Source of the DNA: Gammaproteobacteria bacterium
GTDB lineage: Bacteria > Pseudomonadota > Gammaproteobacteria > SZUA-152
Assembly (NCBI GenBank): GCA_029882975.1
Contig: JAOUJW010000011.1
Coordinates: forward strand, 81,333 to 145,332
Direction of reading: 5' to 3'
DNA length: 64,000 nt
Part shown: positions 56,493-64,000 of the stretch, in pieces
Layout of the letters: each line of letters starts with the position of its first letter
How positions within the stretch are numbered: position 1 is the stretch's first letter
Made by a program: the position numbers and the translations under genes
Notes under the pieces: generated by a model
The model's input: the letters and a program-made list of their open reading frames with translations, nothing else
Databases searched by the model: none
Told to the model about the DNA's origin: nothing

Positions 56493-58376
56493 TTACCCAT
56501 TTTCCAGAGCTTCCCATTTAGCGTAGGCCTGTTCGATTTTTTCCCCCAGGATTCTTAACTGCTCCAGCGTTTCACCAATTATTGCCTGATCCTGCTGATA
56601 AAACTCCACACTGTTGACAGAGTTTTCCACCTGCTGTTTTTCCTGCTCCCACTGTTCAATCAACGCGGGCAATTGCGCCAGTTCTCGTTGATCCTTGTAA
56701 CTGAGTTTGCTCCGTTTTGATTTAAGGTTAGCAGATTTAGTATCACTCTTGCTGAGTATTTTAGCCTGCATCGGCTCCGAAGCCGCGCGTTGCCTGAGCC
56801 AATCATCGTAACCGCCAACGTATTCTCGAATTACCCCCTCACCTTCAAACACCAGAGTACTGGAAACAACATTATTAATAAAGCTCCGATCATGGCTTAC
56901 CAAGATCAAAGTTCCTTTATAATCCAATAGTAACTCTTCCAGCAACTCCAATGTTTCCACGTCCAAATCATTAGTGGGTTCATCCAAGACCAACACATTG
57001 GATGGCCGACACAAGATCCTCGCCAACATCAATCGATTACGTTCACCACCGGATAGATTTCTTGCCGGCTCCCTGGCCTTTTGGGGAGTAAATAAGAAGT
57101 CCTGCAAATAACCGATCACATGCTTGCTCTTACCATTCACCGTAACGGTATCACTACCCAAGTTGAGATTATCAATGAGACTCTTATCCGGTTCCAATTG
57201 TTGTCGTTGCTGGTCAAAATAGGCCACTTGCAACTTGGTTCCCAACTCAACGTTACCGGAATCGGGTAGGAGTTCTTGCAGCAACAATTTGATCCAAGAC
57301 GATTTACCAATACCATTAGGGCCGATTAAACCGATTCTATCGCCGCGTAAAACTCGTAGAGAAAAATCCTTAACCAACACTTTGCCGTCCAAGGTTAAAC
57401 TCACATCGCTCAGTTGGGCTACCAGCTTACCGGAGGCATCTCCATCACTGCCGCTGAGTCGGGCGGTACCGCCTTGCCGGCGCCGTTGTTCTCTTTGTTG
57501 GCGCAAAGCTTTCAGCGCCCGAACCCTTCCTTCGTTTCGAGTCCGACGGGCTTTTATGCCCTGACGAATCCATTGTTCTTCCTGAGCCAGCTTCTTATCA
57601 AACTGAGCATGGTGCTCCTGTTCCACGGCCAAGCGATGTTCTCTTTTCTCCAAATAGTCCTTATACCCACCATTCCAGGATGTCATCCAACCTCGATCCA
57701 ACTCTAAAATACGAGTGGAAACTTTTTGAACAAACGCCCGATCATGACTGATAAACAACACCGCACCGCTAAACTTCAATAAAACATTTTCCAACCATTC
57801 GATGGTTGCAATATCCAAATGGTTTGTGGGCTCATCCAAAAGCAGCAACTTGGGCTCAGACATAAACGCCTTTGCCAACAAGACTTTTCGAATCATGCCT
57901 CCAGAGAGCTGATTCAACTGCCAATCCTGATTAATATTCAGTTCAGAACAGATATTCGCTATTTTCTGATCCAAGCCCCACGCACCCAGCTCGTCCAAAT
58001 CGTGCTGCAAGGCCGCCAATCGGTTTAGCCCTCCATGATTGGGGTCTTGTGCCAGTTGTCGTGTCAGCTCATGATATTCGTTTAATAAGGCCCCAGCCCC
58101 GGGCAAACCCAAGGAAAGCACCTCATACACACGGGTTTGCGCCTGAAACGGCACCTCTTGATCCAACGCCGTTATTTGATGGGCATCCAAACCACTAAAG
58201 GAGCCTTCATCTGCCGTTTGTAAGCCCTGCAAAACCCTAAGAAATGTAGATTTTCCACAGCCATTTCGGCCTAACAAACTAATACGTTCGCCGGCCTGGA
58301 TTTCCAGGGACACACGGTCCAATAGAACTTGCTCGCCAAAAGCAAGACTGAGGTTTTTTATGGAAACTAATGACAT
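56493..58376 (-). CDS. uup: ABC-F ATPase Uup
   Basis: The 627-residue protein has two ABC domains with Walker A motifs GRNGCGKST and GPNGIGKSS and signatures LSGGMIRK and LSGGERNR. A central linker and a C-terminal coiled coil (QWEQEKQQVENSVNSVEFYQQ) follow, as in Uup. ABC-F proteins act on ribosomes. Uup also affects precise excision of transposons and DNA repair through its C-terminal DNA-binding domain. It is not a transporter. It is transcribed alone. Confidence 0.94.
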   Translation of the reverse strand: MSLVSIKNLSLAFGEQVLLDRVSLEIQAGERISLLGRNGCGKSTFLRVLQGLQTADEGSFSGLDAHQITALDQEVPFQAQTRVYEVLSLGLPGAGALLNEYHELTRQLAQDPNHGGLNRLAALQHDLDELGAWGLDQKIANICSELNINQDWQLNQLSGGMIRKVLLAKAFMSEPKLLLLDEPTNHLDIATIEWLENVLLKFSGAVLFISHDRAFVQKVSTRILELDRGWMTSWNGGYKDYLEKREHRLAVEQEHHAQFDKKLAQEEQWIRQGIKARRTRNEGRVRALKALRQQREQRRRQGGTARLSGSDGDASGKLVAQLSDVSLTLDGKVLVKDFSLRVLRGDRIGLIGPNGIGKSSWIKLLLQELLPDSGNVELGTKLQVAYFDQQRQQLEPDKSLIDNLNLGSDTVTVNGKSKHVIGYLQDFLFTPQKAREPARNLSGGERNRLMLARILCRPSNVLVLDEPTNDLDVETLELLEELLLDYKGTLILVSHDRSFINNVVSSTLVFEGEGVIREYVGGYDDWLRQRAASEPMQAKILSKSDTKSANLKSKRSKLSYKDQRELAQLPALIEQWEQEKQQVENSVNSVEFYQQDQAIIGETLEQLRILGEKIEQAYAKWEALENG

Positions 58377-58448
58377 AGAAGCTGCTGCAAATTGTTAAAC
58401 GCCATTAGAGCAAATTTTAAGCTGTTAAGGAAGATCACTATGCCAACA

Positions 58449-59261
58449 CTATTGCGCCTGCTGTTGTATTTCCTGATATTGATCCACCGTTAAACCGCTG
58501 AAAGCCAAGAGCTTGTCGCGATCACGCGTTTCTTCACACAGAATCGATACTCCAATATCAGCTTTAGCGCCAACAGCATCCGCATACATGTGGTGCGCCA
58601 GTTCCAGTATACAGGCATCACGTTGCATTTCATCATTGATATCCAGCAAAGGAATTCCACTGTGAAATGAATGCACCAATTCCGTATGCAACTGCGGCAA
58701 CCGAAACTCTTTTACCATCATGGCACCCACAGTATCGTGCGTATACCCCAACGCCGCTTTCTCTCTTTGTGTTATCCCGCATGCCGAGTCGGCGTCGGCG
58801 AGCAAAGCGTCATAATCCTGAGCATAATTGACCGCCAGAGTAATCATCCCCACATCATGCACCAAACCCAAAAATTCCAAATCATCCTTGGCGTGGGGAC
58901 ACAACACCTGCGCCAACAAACGACAGCGATGCGCCACATGAAAGCAATGCCTCATAATCACCCCTGCCATCCCACCCGTGGCGGCCACTTCATGTAAAAT
59001 GGCGGTCACCACGGCACTGCGGATGGATTTTAAACCTAACAACCGCATTGCAACCGGTACGTTGGCCACCTCTTGGGCACGGCGGTACATGGGTGAGTTA
59101 GCGTATTTAAGCAAAGCGGCAGCGACCAGTGGATCGCGCATGATCGTGCGTTCTAAAGCTTTCATGTCGGGCTCTGCCGAAGCCATAATACTCAATGCCT
59201 CTGTGGCACTGGCTCCTGCTTTGGGGAATTTGAGTTGATTTATATTAATCGCTTGCAACAC
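58449..59261 (-). CDS. HDOD-domain protein
   Basis: The 270-residue protein has the HDOD core, with LKFPKAGASATEALSIMASAEPDM, VAAALLKYANSPMY, VPVAMRLLGLKSIRSAVV and FLGLVHDVGMITLAVNY. HDOD domains are HD-related but usually inactive, and they serve in signalling and c-di-GMP or virulence control. The start is GTG with a weak ribosome site. It lies between uup and the invertase on the same strand and has no output domain. Confidence 0.88.
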   Translation of the reverse strand: MLQAININQLKFPKAGASATEALSIMASAEPDMKALERTIMRDPLVAAALLKYANSPMYRRAQEVANVPVAMRLLGLKSIRSAVVTAILHEVAATGGMAGVIMRHCFHVAHRCRLLAQVLCPHAKDDLEFLGLVHDVGMITLAVNYAQDYDALLADADSACGITQREKAALGYTHDTVGAMMVKEFRLPQLHTELVHSFHSGIPLLDINDEMQRDACILELAHHMYADAVGAKADIGVSILCEETRDRDKLLAFSGLTVDQYQEIQQQAQ

Positions 59262-59281
59262 GCCTACTCATGTCAGATCCA

Positions 59282-60637
59282 TCAAAAAATAAACGACTCA
59301 AATACCGGTAAACTCTCACTGTCATTCAAAAACCGTTCTGCCACAATCACACCGCAGGCTGACCAGGTTTGAAAATAGTTAGCACGTCGACCAATCAATG
59401 TGCCCTTTTGACCGTCATAATATTCCGGCCAGTTATCTCGCGGTAATTTCTCCTTAGCCGTTTGCAACATTTTTTGCGCCAGGTCGTGATGCCCGGTGCG
59501 AATTGCCGCACCGGCAAAAGCCCAAATCAAGCAAGGCCAATGTCCTCCATTGTGATAGGACCAAGGCACATTCTTGGGATCACTGCCCGTAGTATAAGCC
59601 CATTTTTCACCACTCACCGCTGGATAAAGAATTTTCAGAGGCATTTGGCCCACCAAATCATCCCAGCGATGGCGATACAAATCCATCAACTGAACGGATT
59701 GTTCGTCTGTTGCCAAACCAAACATAACAGCCAGCAAATTGCCGAAAGCAAAAAATCGAAAGTCCATTCGCCCCGGCCCCAGGTTTCCCACAAAATAACC
59801 ACTGTGTTCCGGTACCCAACCATCGATCCATTCAGGAATGGTTTCCGGGTAGATATTGAACAGGTTTACCGCATCCACGCCAAACTCCTCACTGCGAAAC
59901 CGGTGTATTTCATTGAGTCGCTGGCGATCCAACCAGTAATAGATACGCACATAAGAGCGCAAGGTTTTCAGACGCTTGCTCACATTATTCAGCAGAGTTT
60001 GGGTTTCAGGGGTGGCCAATAACAATTCCTGTGCAGTGTGTAACATACCATAGAATAGTGATTGTATTTCTAATGGGTGACCATAGACCCCCATGCGCCG
60101 ATCAATCATGAAGGAGGCATCGGGCACCAACATACCCGGTGATTGCTCAAAACTTTCTTTTAAATACAGTTGCAGTGTCTGGCGCATGCTTTCCTGAAAC
60201 TCCGGGCTGTGGGCCAAGGCGATGTCGCCCGTCACCACAACATAGGAGCGCAATAACAGCATCCACCACATTGCAGAATCCACTGGCGCCACTCGACCAA
60301 TAGCCCGGTCACCAAAATCGGCGGAGGGTTCTCCCTCTTTGGGAGTGCGAAAACTGGCCGGCATCAAGCCCATGGCCCGTTCGTGCCCTTCCATAACCGT
60401 CTGCTGAGCCTGCAAACGAACCACCATTTGCAGAAAATTTCGCACAATATCCGTATTTCCATCCATGAGAAACACCATGGCGCTGGGAACAAAATCACGA
60501 ATGAAACATTCCTCGTAGTTTACCGCTTCCACCGTATTGTCCACGGCCGCGGCGGTTCCAACCGGCTGCTCTCGAAAATATAAGATGGATCGATTTAAGA
60601 CATCATAGGCGGATTGAATGGCTGAATCGGTACTCAT
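59282..60637 (-). CDS. GH100 alkaline/neutral invertase
   Basis: The 451-residue protein resembles neutral/alkaline invertases (GH100): VNYEECFIRDFVPSAMVFLMDG, GRVAPVDSAMWWMLLLRSYV, KILYPAVSGEKWAY and PWSYHNGGHWPCLIWAF. It hydrolyses sucrose to glucose and fructose in the cytoplasm, without a signal peptide. I used the ATG at 60637, since the 14 residues before it are unlike the family. It belongs functionally with the sucrose genes 5 kb downstream. Confidence 0.92.
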   Translation of the reverse strand: MSTDSAIQSAYDVLNRSILYFREQPVGTAAAVDNTVEAVNYEECFIRDFVPSAMVFLMDGNTDIVRNFLQMVVRLQAQQTVMEGHERAMGLMPASFRTPKEGEPSADFGDRAIGRVAPVDSAMWWMLLLRSYVVVTGDIALAHSPEFQESMRQTLQLYLKESFEQSPGMLVPDASFMIDRRMGVYGHPLEIQSLFYGMLHTAQELLLATPETQTLLNNVSKRLKTLRSYVRIYYWLDRQRLNEIHRFRSEEFGVDAVNLFNIYPETIPEWIDGWVPEHSGYFVGNLGPGRMDFRFFAFGNLLAVMFGLATDEQSVQLMDLYRHRWDDLVGQMPLKILYPAVSGEKWAYTTGSDPKNVPWSYHNGGHWPCLIWAFAGAAIRTGHHDLAQKMLQTAKEKLPRDNWPEYYDGQKGTLIGRRANYFQTWSACGVIVAERFLNDSESLPVFESFIF

Positions 60638-60909
60638 TGGGTACTCACAGATCCTTCTCAAATTCCATTGAATTATCAATTCATTAAGACTATGCCATTT
60701 AACCTATAATGCAACTTTGAAAAATTAGTTTCACTAAACTGATACAAAACAATGCAAGTAATTATTAACGTATTAGACTATACTAATAGTTAAACTATAA
60801 ATCAGGAGCCGAACCACAACCCTGGAAAACGATAAAGCTGACAACAGGTCAAGCAAAATATTCTCCAGGCGACCCAGCTCCGTTTTAAAAAAGAAGCGGG
60901 AGAAAAAAC

Positions 60910-61671
60910 ATGAACACCCAGCGTTGTATTCATTTTCAATTTATGCCCATGGGCATGCGAGTGCTCTATACCTCTACACTCATCGTGCTGGGGATAGGAT
61001 ATTTGTTCGCCATGATTCATATCTTTGCGTCCCACGCCGGGCGTGACGGTGATCCAGGCTTATCGGTAGACGACCTCATCATTGCCTATAGCGGCAGCAA
61101 AAACGATACCCGGCTTGAGGCGGCACTAAAAGGTCCCATGGCCAATATGCTCCCCGGTGAAGAAACTGCCAAAATTGTTGCTTGGGTGCGCAGCGGTGCC
61201 GAGGAAAAGGACTTTAAAGCCAACGGGATTGATAAAATAGTCAAAGCCCGCTGTGTTACCTGCCACAGTGGCAAAAACCCCCATATCCCCAATCTAAGTG
61301 AGTTCGACAGCCTAAAGGAAACCGTACAAAAAGATACCGGGTTTGACATGTTTACCCTGGTACGGGTATCGCATATTCACCTGTTCGGTATCACTTTTAT
61401 CTTTTTCATCTGTAGTTCTATTTTCTGTCACAGCTACATTAAACCCATCTGGCTCAAATGTGTCATCATCATGATTCCTTTCCTGGCGGTTATCCTGGAT
61501 ATTGGCTCTTGGTACTTGACTAAACTGTTCGAGCCCTTCGCTTGGGTAGTCATGATCAGCGGCGGCTTCATGGGATTGGCCTTTGCCGTACAGTGGATAA
61601 CATCGATTTATCAAATGTGGTTTTTTAGACTGCCTCAGGAACTCATTGATAGCGATGGTGTGGTTTCTTAG
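60910..61671 (+). CDS. Membrane protein with one haem c-binding motif
   Basis: The 253-residue protein has one N-terminal membrane helix. A periplasmic domain with a CVTCHSG site (C115-H119) follows, and then three more helices: ITFIFFICSSIFC, VIIMIPFLAVILDIG and WVVMISGGFMGLAFAV. Histidines in SHIHLFG and CHSY on the helices could bind a further cofactor. The function is not known. It lies upstream of the NO-response operon, separated by 160 bases and convergent with it. Confidence 0.75.
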   Translation: MNTQRCIHFQFMPMGMRVLYTSTLIVLGIGYLFAMIHIFASHAGRDGDPGLSVDDLIIAYSGSKNDTRLEAALKGPMANMLPGEETAKIVAWVRSGAEEKDFKANGIDKIVKARCVTCHSGKNPHIPNLSEFDSLKETVQKDTGFDMFTLVRVSHIHLFGITFIFFICSSIFCHSYIKPIWLKCVIIMIPFLAVILDIGSWYLTKLFEPFAWVVMISGGFMGLAFAVQWITSIYQMWFFRLPQELIDSDGVVS

Positions 61672-61835
61672 TTACAACTTGGAACCTTATGCAGCAGGGA
61701 CGCTGCACCATTGGTTTTACGACAGGTTTTACGACAGGTTTTACCGGCTTTACAACTCCGGCTTAAAGTCAGTGGTTTTCGCAACAGTTGTTTAAAAAAT
61801 ACGGGGGATAAACTTCAAGTAGGAAGCGGCGTGGC

Positions 61836-62801
61836 CTAACAGTATTTAGGAACGATAAACTCATCGCTGTAAATATCCTGCATGGAAGTCCCGGCTAGAA
61901 ACACCGCACGTCGGGTGGCTTTCACGACCTCAGTGGTCCCGCAAATAAACGCCCGCCAACCTTTCAAATCGGGGTGATCCGCCAGTGCGAGATCCGTGGC
62001 TCTGCCATGGCGTACATTTTCGGGTGCGTTGCGAGATTGGCTCTGCACAAACGTAAACTGGGGATAATCCTCGCTTAAATGCCGCAGGCGTTCAAACAAA
62101 TACAACCCTGCTGCATTACTGCTGCCGTGGTACAACTTTATGGGCCCTCGGTGCCCCTGAGTTAAAGCAGCACGTATGACACCAACCAAGGGCGACAAAC
62201 CGCAGCCGGTCCCAATCAACAACAGGGGTTGATCCGGATCGCTATCCACATAAAAACAGTTTCCTGCTGCATGACTGATTTGCAAGCTGTCCCCTTCACA
62301 CAGTTCCTCATGGATCCATGTGCTGACTGTCCCGCCTGCAACTTTACGCACGTGGAGTTCCAAATAATCATCCATATGCGGCACGCTGGCCAGTGAATAA
62401 CTGCGACCCAACCCCGCTTCCTTGTAAAGCGTTAAATATTGCCCAGAGAAATAATCGTAGTTCTCGGGTCTTGTTAAACGGACACATACAATCTCAGGAC
62501 TGAGCTGCTGTTTTTGGACAACCTGCGTGTCAAATATGAAACCCTCCGAATTGGGTAGAGCCACTTCCAGGTCCAATGAAGCCTTACAGCTGCAAGCCAT
62601 GAAATAATTCTGACTAATCAGGGAGGATTTTAATCCTTTTTGGGCGCTCGAGGGAGGGTTGCCATCTACCGTGCGCATCAGGCAACCCTGGCAAATACCA
62701 CTGCGACAGGAGTTCGGAACGGATATACCGTGGCGTTCCAAACACTCCAAAACGGATTCTTCCGCTTCTGCCTGGTATTTTTTTCCCTCGAACCGAACCA
62801 T
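61836..62801 (-). CDS. Ferredoxin-NAD(P)H reductase with N-terminal [2Fe-2S] domain
   Basis: The 321-residue protein has an N-terminal plant-type [2Fe-2S] domain with C32, C37, C40 and C70. An FAD-binding domain (GRSYSLASVPHMDDY) and an NAD domain with GTGCGLSPLVG follow. This resembles CDP-6-deoxy-glucoseen reductase and oxygenase reductase components. It is 4 bases from the globin gene and shares its promoter with the NsrR site, so it probably reduces the globin or a partner during NO detoxification. Confidence 0.88.
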   Translation of the reverse strand: MVRFEGKKYQAEAEESVLECLERHGISVPNSCRSGICQGCLMRTVDGNPPSSAQKGLKSSLISQNYFMACSCKASLDLEVALPNSEGFIFDTQVVQKQQLSPEIVCVRLTRPENYDYFSGQYLTLYKEAGLGRSYSLASVPHMDDYLELHVRKVAGGTVSTWIHEELCEGDSLQISHAAGNCFYVDSDPDQPLLLIGTGCGLSPLVGVIRAALTQGHRGPIKLYHGSSNAAGLYLFERLRHLSEDYPQFTFVQSQSRNAPENVRHGRATDLALADHPDLKGWRAFICGTTEVVKATRRAVFLAGTSMQDIYSDEFIVPKYC

Positions 62802-62805
62802 AGGC

Positions 62806-63174
62806 TTAGCGGCCTAGCACATCACTACGTGTGGTTTCAGCAATAGCTGCCACTTGTGCAATCAGTTCATCAGGTACATTGAGTTCTTTTAAGGTAGAAC
62901 CCAGGTTTTCCACAACAGCATCAAAATGAGTGTCATTGAGGCCGCGCTCGACCAAATGGGCGTGCCCTTCACGCATATCCTTACCAGTATAATTATGCGG
63001 TCCACCGAAGGCCATCGTCAGAAAAGCTTTTTGCTTGGCCGCCTGAGCGTCCATATCCACATCATCAAAAAAAGAATTGATGCGATCATCAGCCAGTACT
63101 TTCCGATAGAAAATATCTACGGCCGCGTTTACAGCTGCTTCACCGCCCAATTTTTCAAATAAAGTGTCACTCAT
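62806..63174 (-). CDS. Group 1 truncated haemoglobin
   Basis: The 122-residue protein is a 2-over-2 globin with the segments LFEKLGGEAAVNAAVDIFYRKV, FFDDVDMDAQAAKQKAFLTMAFGGP and MREGHAHLVERGLNDTHFDAV. The proximal His lies in the last of these. These proteins bind NO and O2. Its start has GGAG upstream. It heads the globin-reductase operon, with an NsrR-type operator near its promoter. Confidence 0.92.
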   Translation of the reverse strand: MSDTLFEKLGGEAAVNAAVDIFYRKVLADDRINSFFDDVDMDAQAAKQKAFLTMAFGGPHNYTGKDMREGHAHLVERGLNDTHFDAVVENLGSTLKELNVPDELIAQVAAIAETTRSDVLGR

Positions 63175-63234
63175 TTTAAACTCCTATTAACTTACATGGG
63201 ATACAATTGCGTGGTATTCGCCACACAATCTATT

Positions 63235-63278
63235 AATGTATTTGAAATACATTTTATAGTTCCTTTTGCTATTGTCAA
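63235..63278 (-). promoter_or_regulatory. NsrR-type operator overlapping the globin promoter
   Basis: AATGTATTT-G-AAATACATT (63235-63253) is a perfect 9-1-9 palindrome that matches the NsrR consensus ATGYATTT-N-AAATRCAT. On the minus strand, TTGACA (63278-63273) and TAAAAT (63256-63251) form a promoter with 16-base spacing. The operator overlaps its -10 box. Confidence 0.8.
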
Positions 63279-63407
63279 CAAGAATTCCTATCGATTTCGT
63301 ACTAAAATGACAAATATCATGCATAACTTACAAAACCACTCTGACACTGGACCCATTCCGCGAGGAAGCGTGATACACTTTTGTTCCATCCCACAATTGC
63401 CAATATC

Positions 63408-63845
63408 ATGCAGCTGACACTACACACCGATTACGCTCTACGAGTTCTCATCTACCTGAGTTTAAAGCCGTCCGAGATGGTCACGATTGATGAAATAACC
63501 GACTATTATGGTGTGTCTCGCAATCACTTAGTGAAAGTGGTCCACCATTTGGCCACCCAAGGATTTATTAAAACCACCCGAGGAAAAAACGGTGGTATGC
63601 AACTGGCAGACAAACCGGAAAAAATTACCATCGGTTCAGTCGTGAGAAAAATGGAAGCAAACTTTGACATCGTGGAATGTTTCAACGACAAGAATGCCCG
63701 TTGTAATGTAGTCCCTATTTGCAACCTCAAATCTGTATTACAAAAAGCCAGCGCTAACTTCCTGAGCTACCTGGATCAATTTAGCATCGCCGATGCTGTG
63801 GACGCGGATAAACAGGCGGGAATTGTCATACCTTTCATTAAATAA
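63408..63845 (+). CDS. nsrR: NO-sensing repressor NsrR (Rrf2 family)
   Basis: The 145-residue protein has a winged helix (ITDYYGVSRNHLVKVVHHLA) and three cysteines, C91, C99 and C105 (ECFNDKNARCNVVPICNL), that hold an [Fe-S] cluster. This pattern is that of NsrR, which loses DNA binding when its cluster reacts with NO. It is divergent from the globin operon with a perfect NsrR site between. I chose the ATG at 63408, which gives the family-typical start MQLTLHTDYALR. Confidence 0.92.
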   Translation: MQLTLHTDYALRVLIYLSLKPSEMVTIDEITDYYGVSRNHLVKVVHHLATQGFIKTTRGKNGGMQLADKPEKITIGSVVRKMEANFDIVECFNDKNARCNVVPICNLKSVLQKASANFLSYLDQFSIADAVDADKQAGIVIPFIK

Positions 63846-63870
63846 AGGATTAAAGCTCAAGATAAGTTAA

Positions 63871-64000
63871 GGAACCTCTGATTAATTCCTGAATGAGCAG
63901 AGATGAGGAATAAATTGGTAAGTGCGAGGCGAAAAACGCAGGGAATATCGGGAATATTTTCAAGTTTTTCAACGAAGCAATTGACAATTTAGGCCTCATA
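63871..64000. mobile_element. Possible end of a transposable element or MITE at the window edge
   Basis: GGAACCTCTGATTAATTCC, close after nsrR, resembles the terminal repeats of IS5-like elements, and the sequence after it is unlike the flanking genes. The other end is outside the window, so this is only a suggestion. Confidence 0.3.

Noticed and set aside
61709..61745. Duplicated GGTTTTACGACA sequence after the membrane haem protein gene
   Set aside because: Only about two and a half copies in a short gap, with no clear hairpin or gene. It is probably another slippage product with no separate meaning.

Overview
This window looks like chromosomal DNA of a free-living gammaproteobacterium. 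The markers are an scpA-trpS-yciO-rnm-yciB-yciI block, a methylthio-nucleoside phosphorylase / hpt / nagZ block, EfpL, CsiV, YfaZ, ChaN and a Uup-type ABC-F protein. c-type cytochromes, a DsrC-family protein and a DsrE-family protein point towards the sulfur-oxidising or Chromatiales-like side of the class. That placement is an inference, since no rRNA is present. No phage, complete insertion sequence or CRISPR array was seen.

Layout. 1-5.1 kb: scpA (cut by the window edge), trpS, yciO and rnm leftward; yciB, yciI and a secreted parvulin rightward. 5.2-12.7 kb: a large membrane-anchored Ser/Thr kinase, small lipoproteins, a decayed secreted-protein gene, a TfoX-N protein and a helix-hairpin-helix protein. 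12.8-17.2 kb: a tightly packed redox operon (FAD-linked oxidase, two-cluster Fe-S protein, geranylgeranyl-reductase-like flavoprotein, DsbA-family protein). 17.8-23.6 kb: a subtilase, a Tat-signal protein of unknown function and a hybrid histidine kinase. 23.7-29.2 kb: CDF metal exporter, DUF1272, an orphan PDC sensor, a MarR/DUF4336 pair, and divergent DUF4386 and AraC-GyrI genes. 29.3-29.9 kb: a tRNA-Arg(UCG) followed by a 176-bp tandem repeat that copies the tRNA 3' end. 30-38.7 kb: ligA, def, csiV, a hydrolase, cytochrome and transporter genes, and a DsrC-family gene. 38.8-49.7 kb: adk, SprT, YfaZ, two MscS channels, ChaN, efpL, purine salvage and nagZ. 49.8-60.6 kb: a sucrose locus (sucrose-phosphate synthase/phosphatase fusion, sucrose synthase, fructokinase, neutral invertase) with a response regulator, uup and an HDOD gene inside it. 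60.9-63.8 kb: a membrane haem protein, then an NO-response module (globin, flavo-iron-sulfur reductase, NsrR) with a clear operator.

The most unusual element is the tRNA-Arg locus. The terminal 19 nt of the tRNA, a perfect hairpin terminator and a highly structured spacer recur with an exact 176-bp period. This closely resembles, in layout, the rtT repeats downstream of E. coli tyrT. The third terminator has changed on both arms so that its stem remains perfect.

A second theme is short tandem duplication at gene ends. A 16-bp repeat at the subtilase stop codon, an 18-bp in-frame repeat that copies the last six codons (stop included) of a hydrolase, a 15-bp repeat in the tail of CsiV and a 17-bp intergenic array suggest active short-repeat expansion in this genome.
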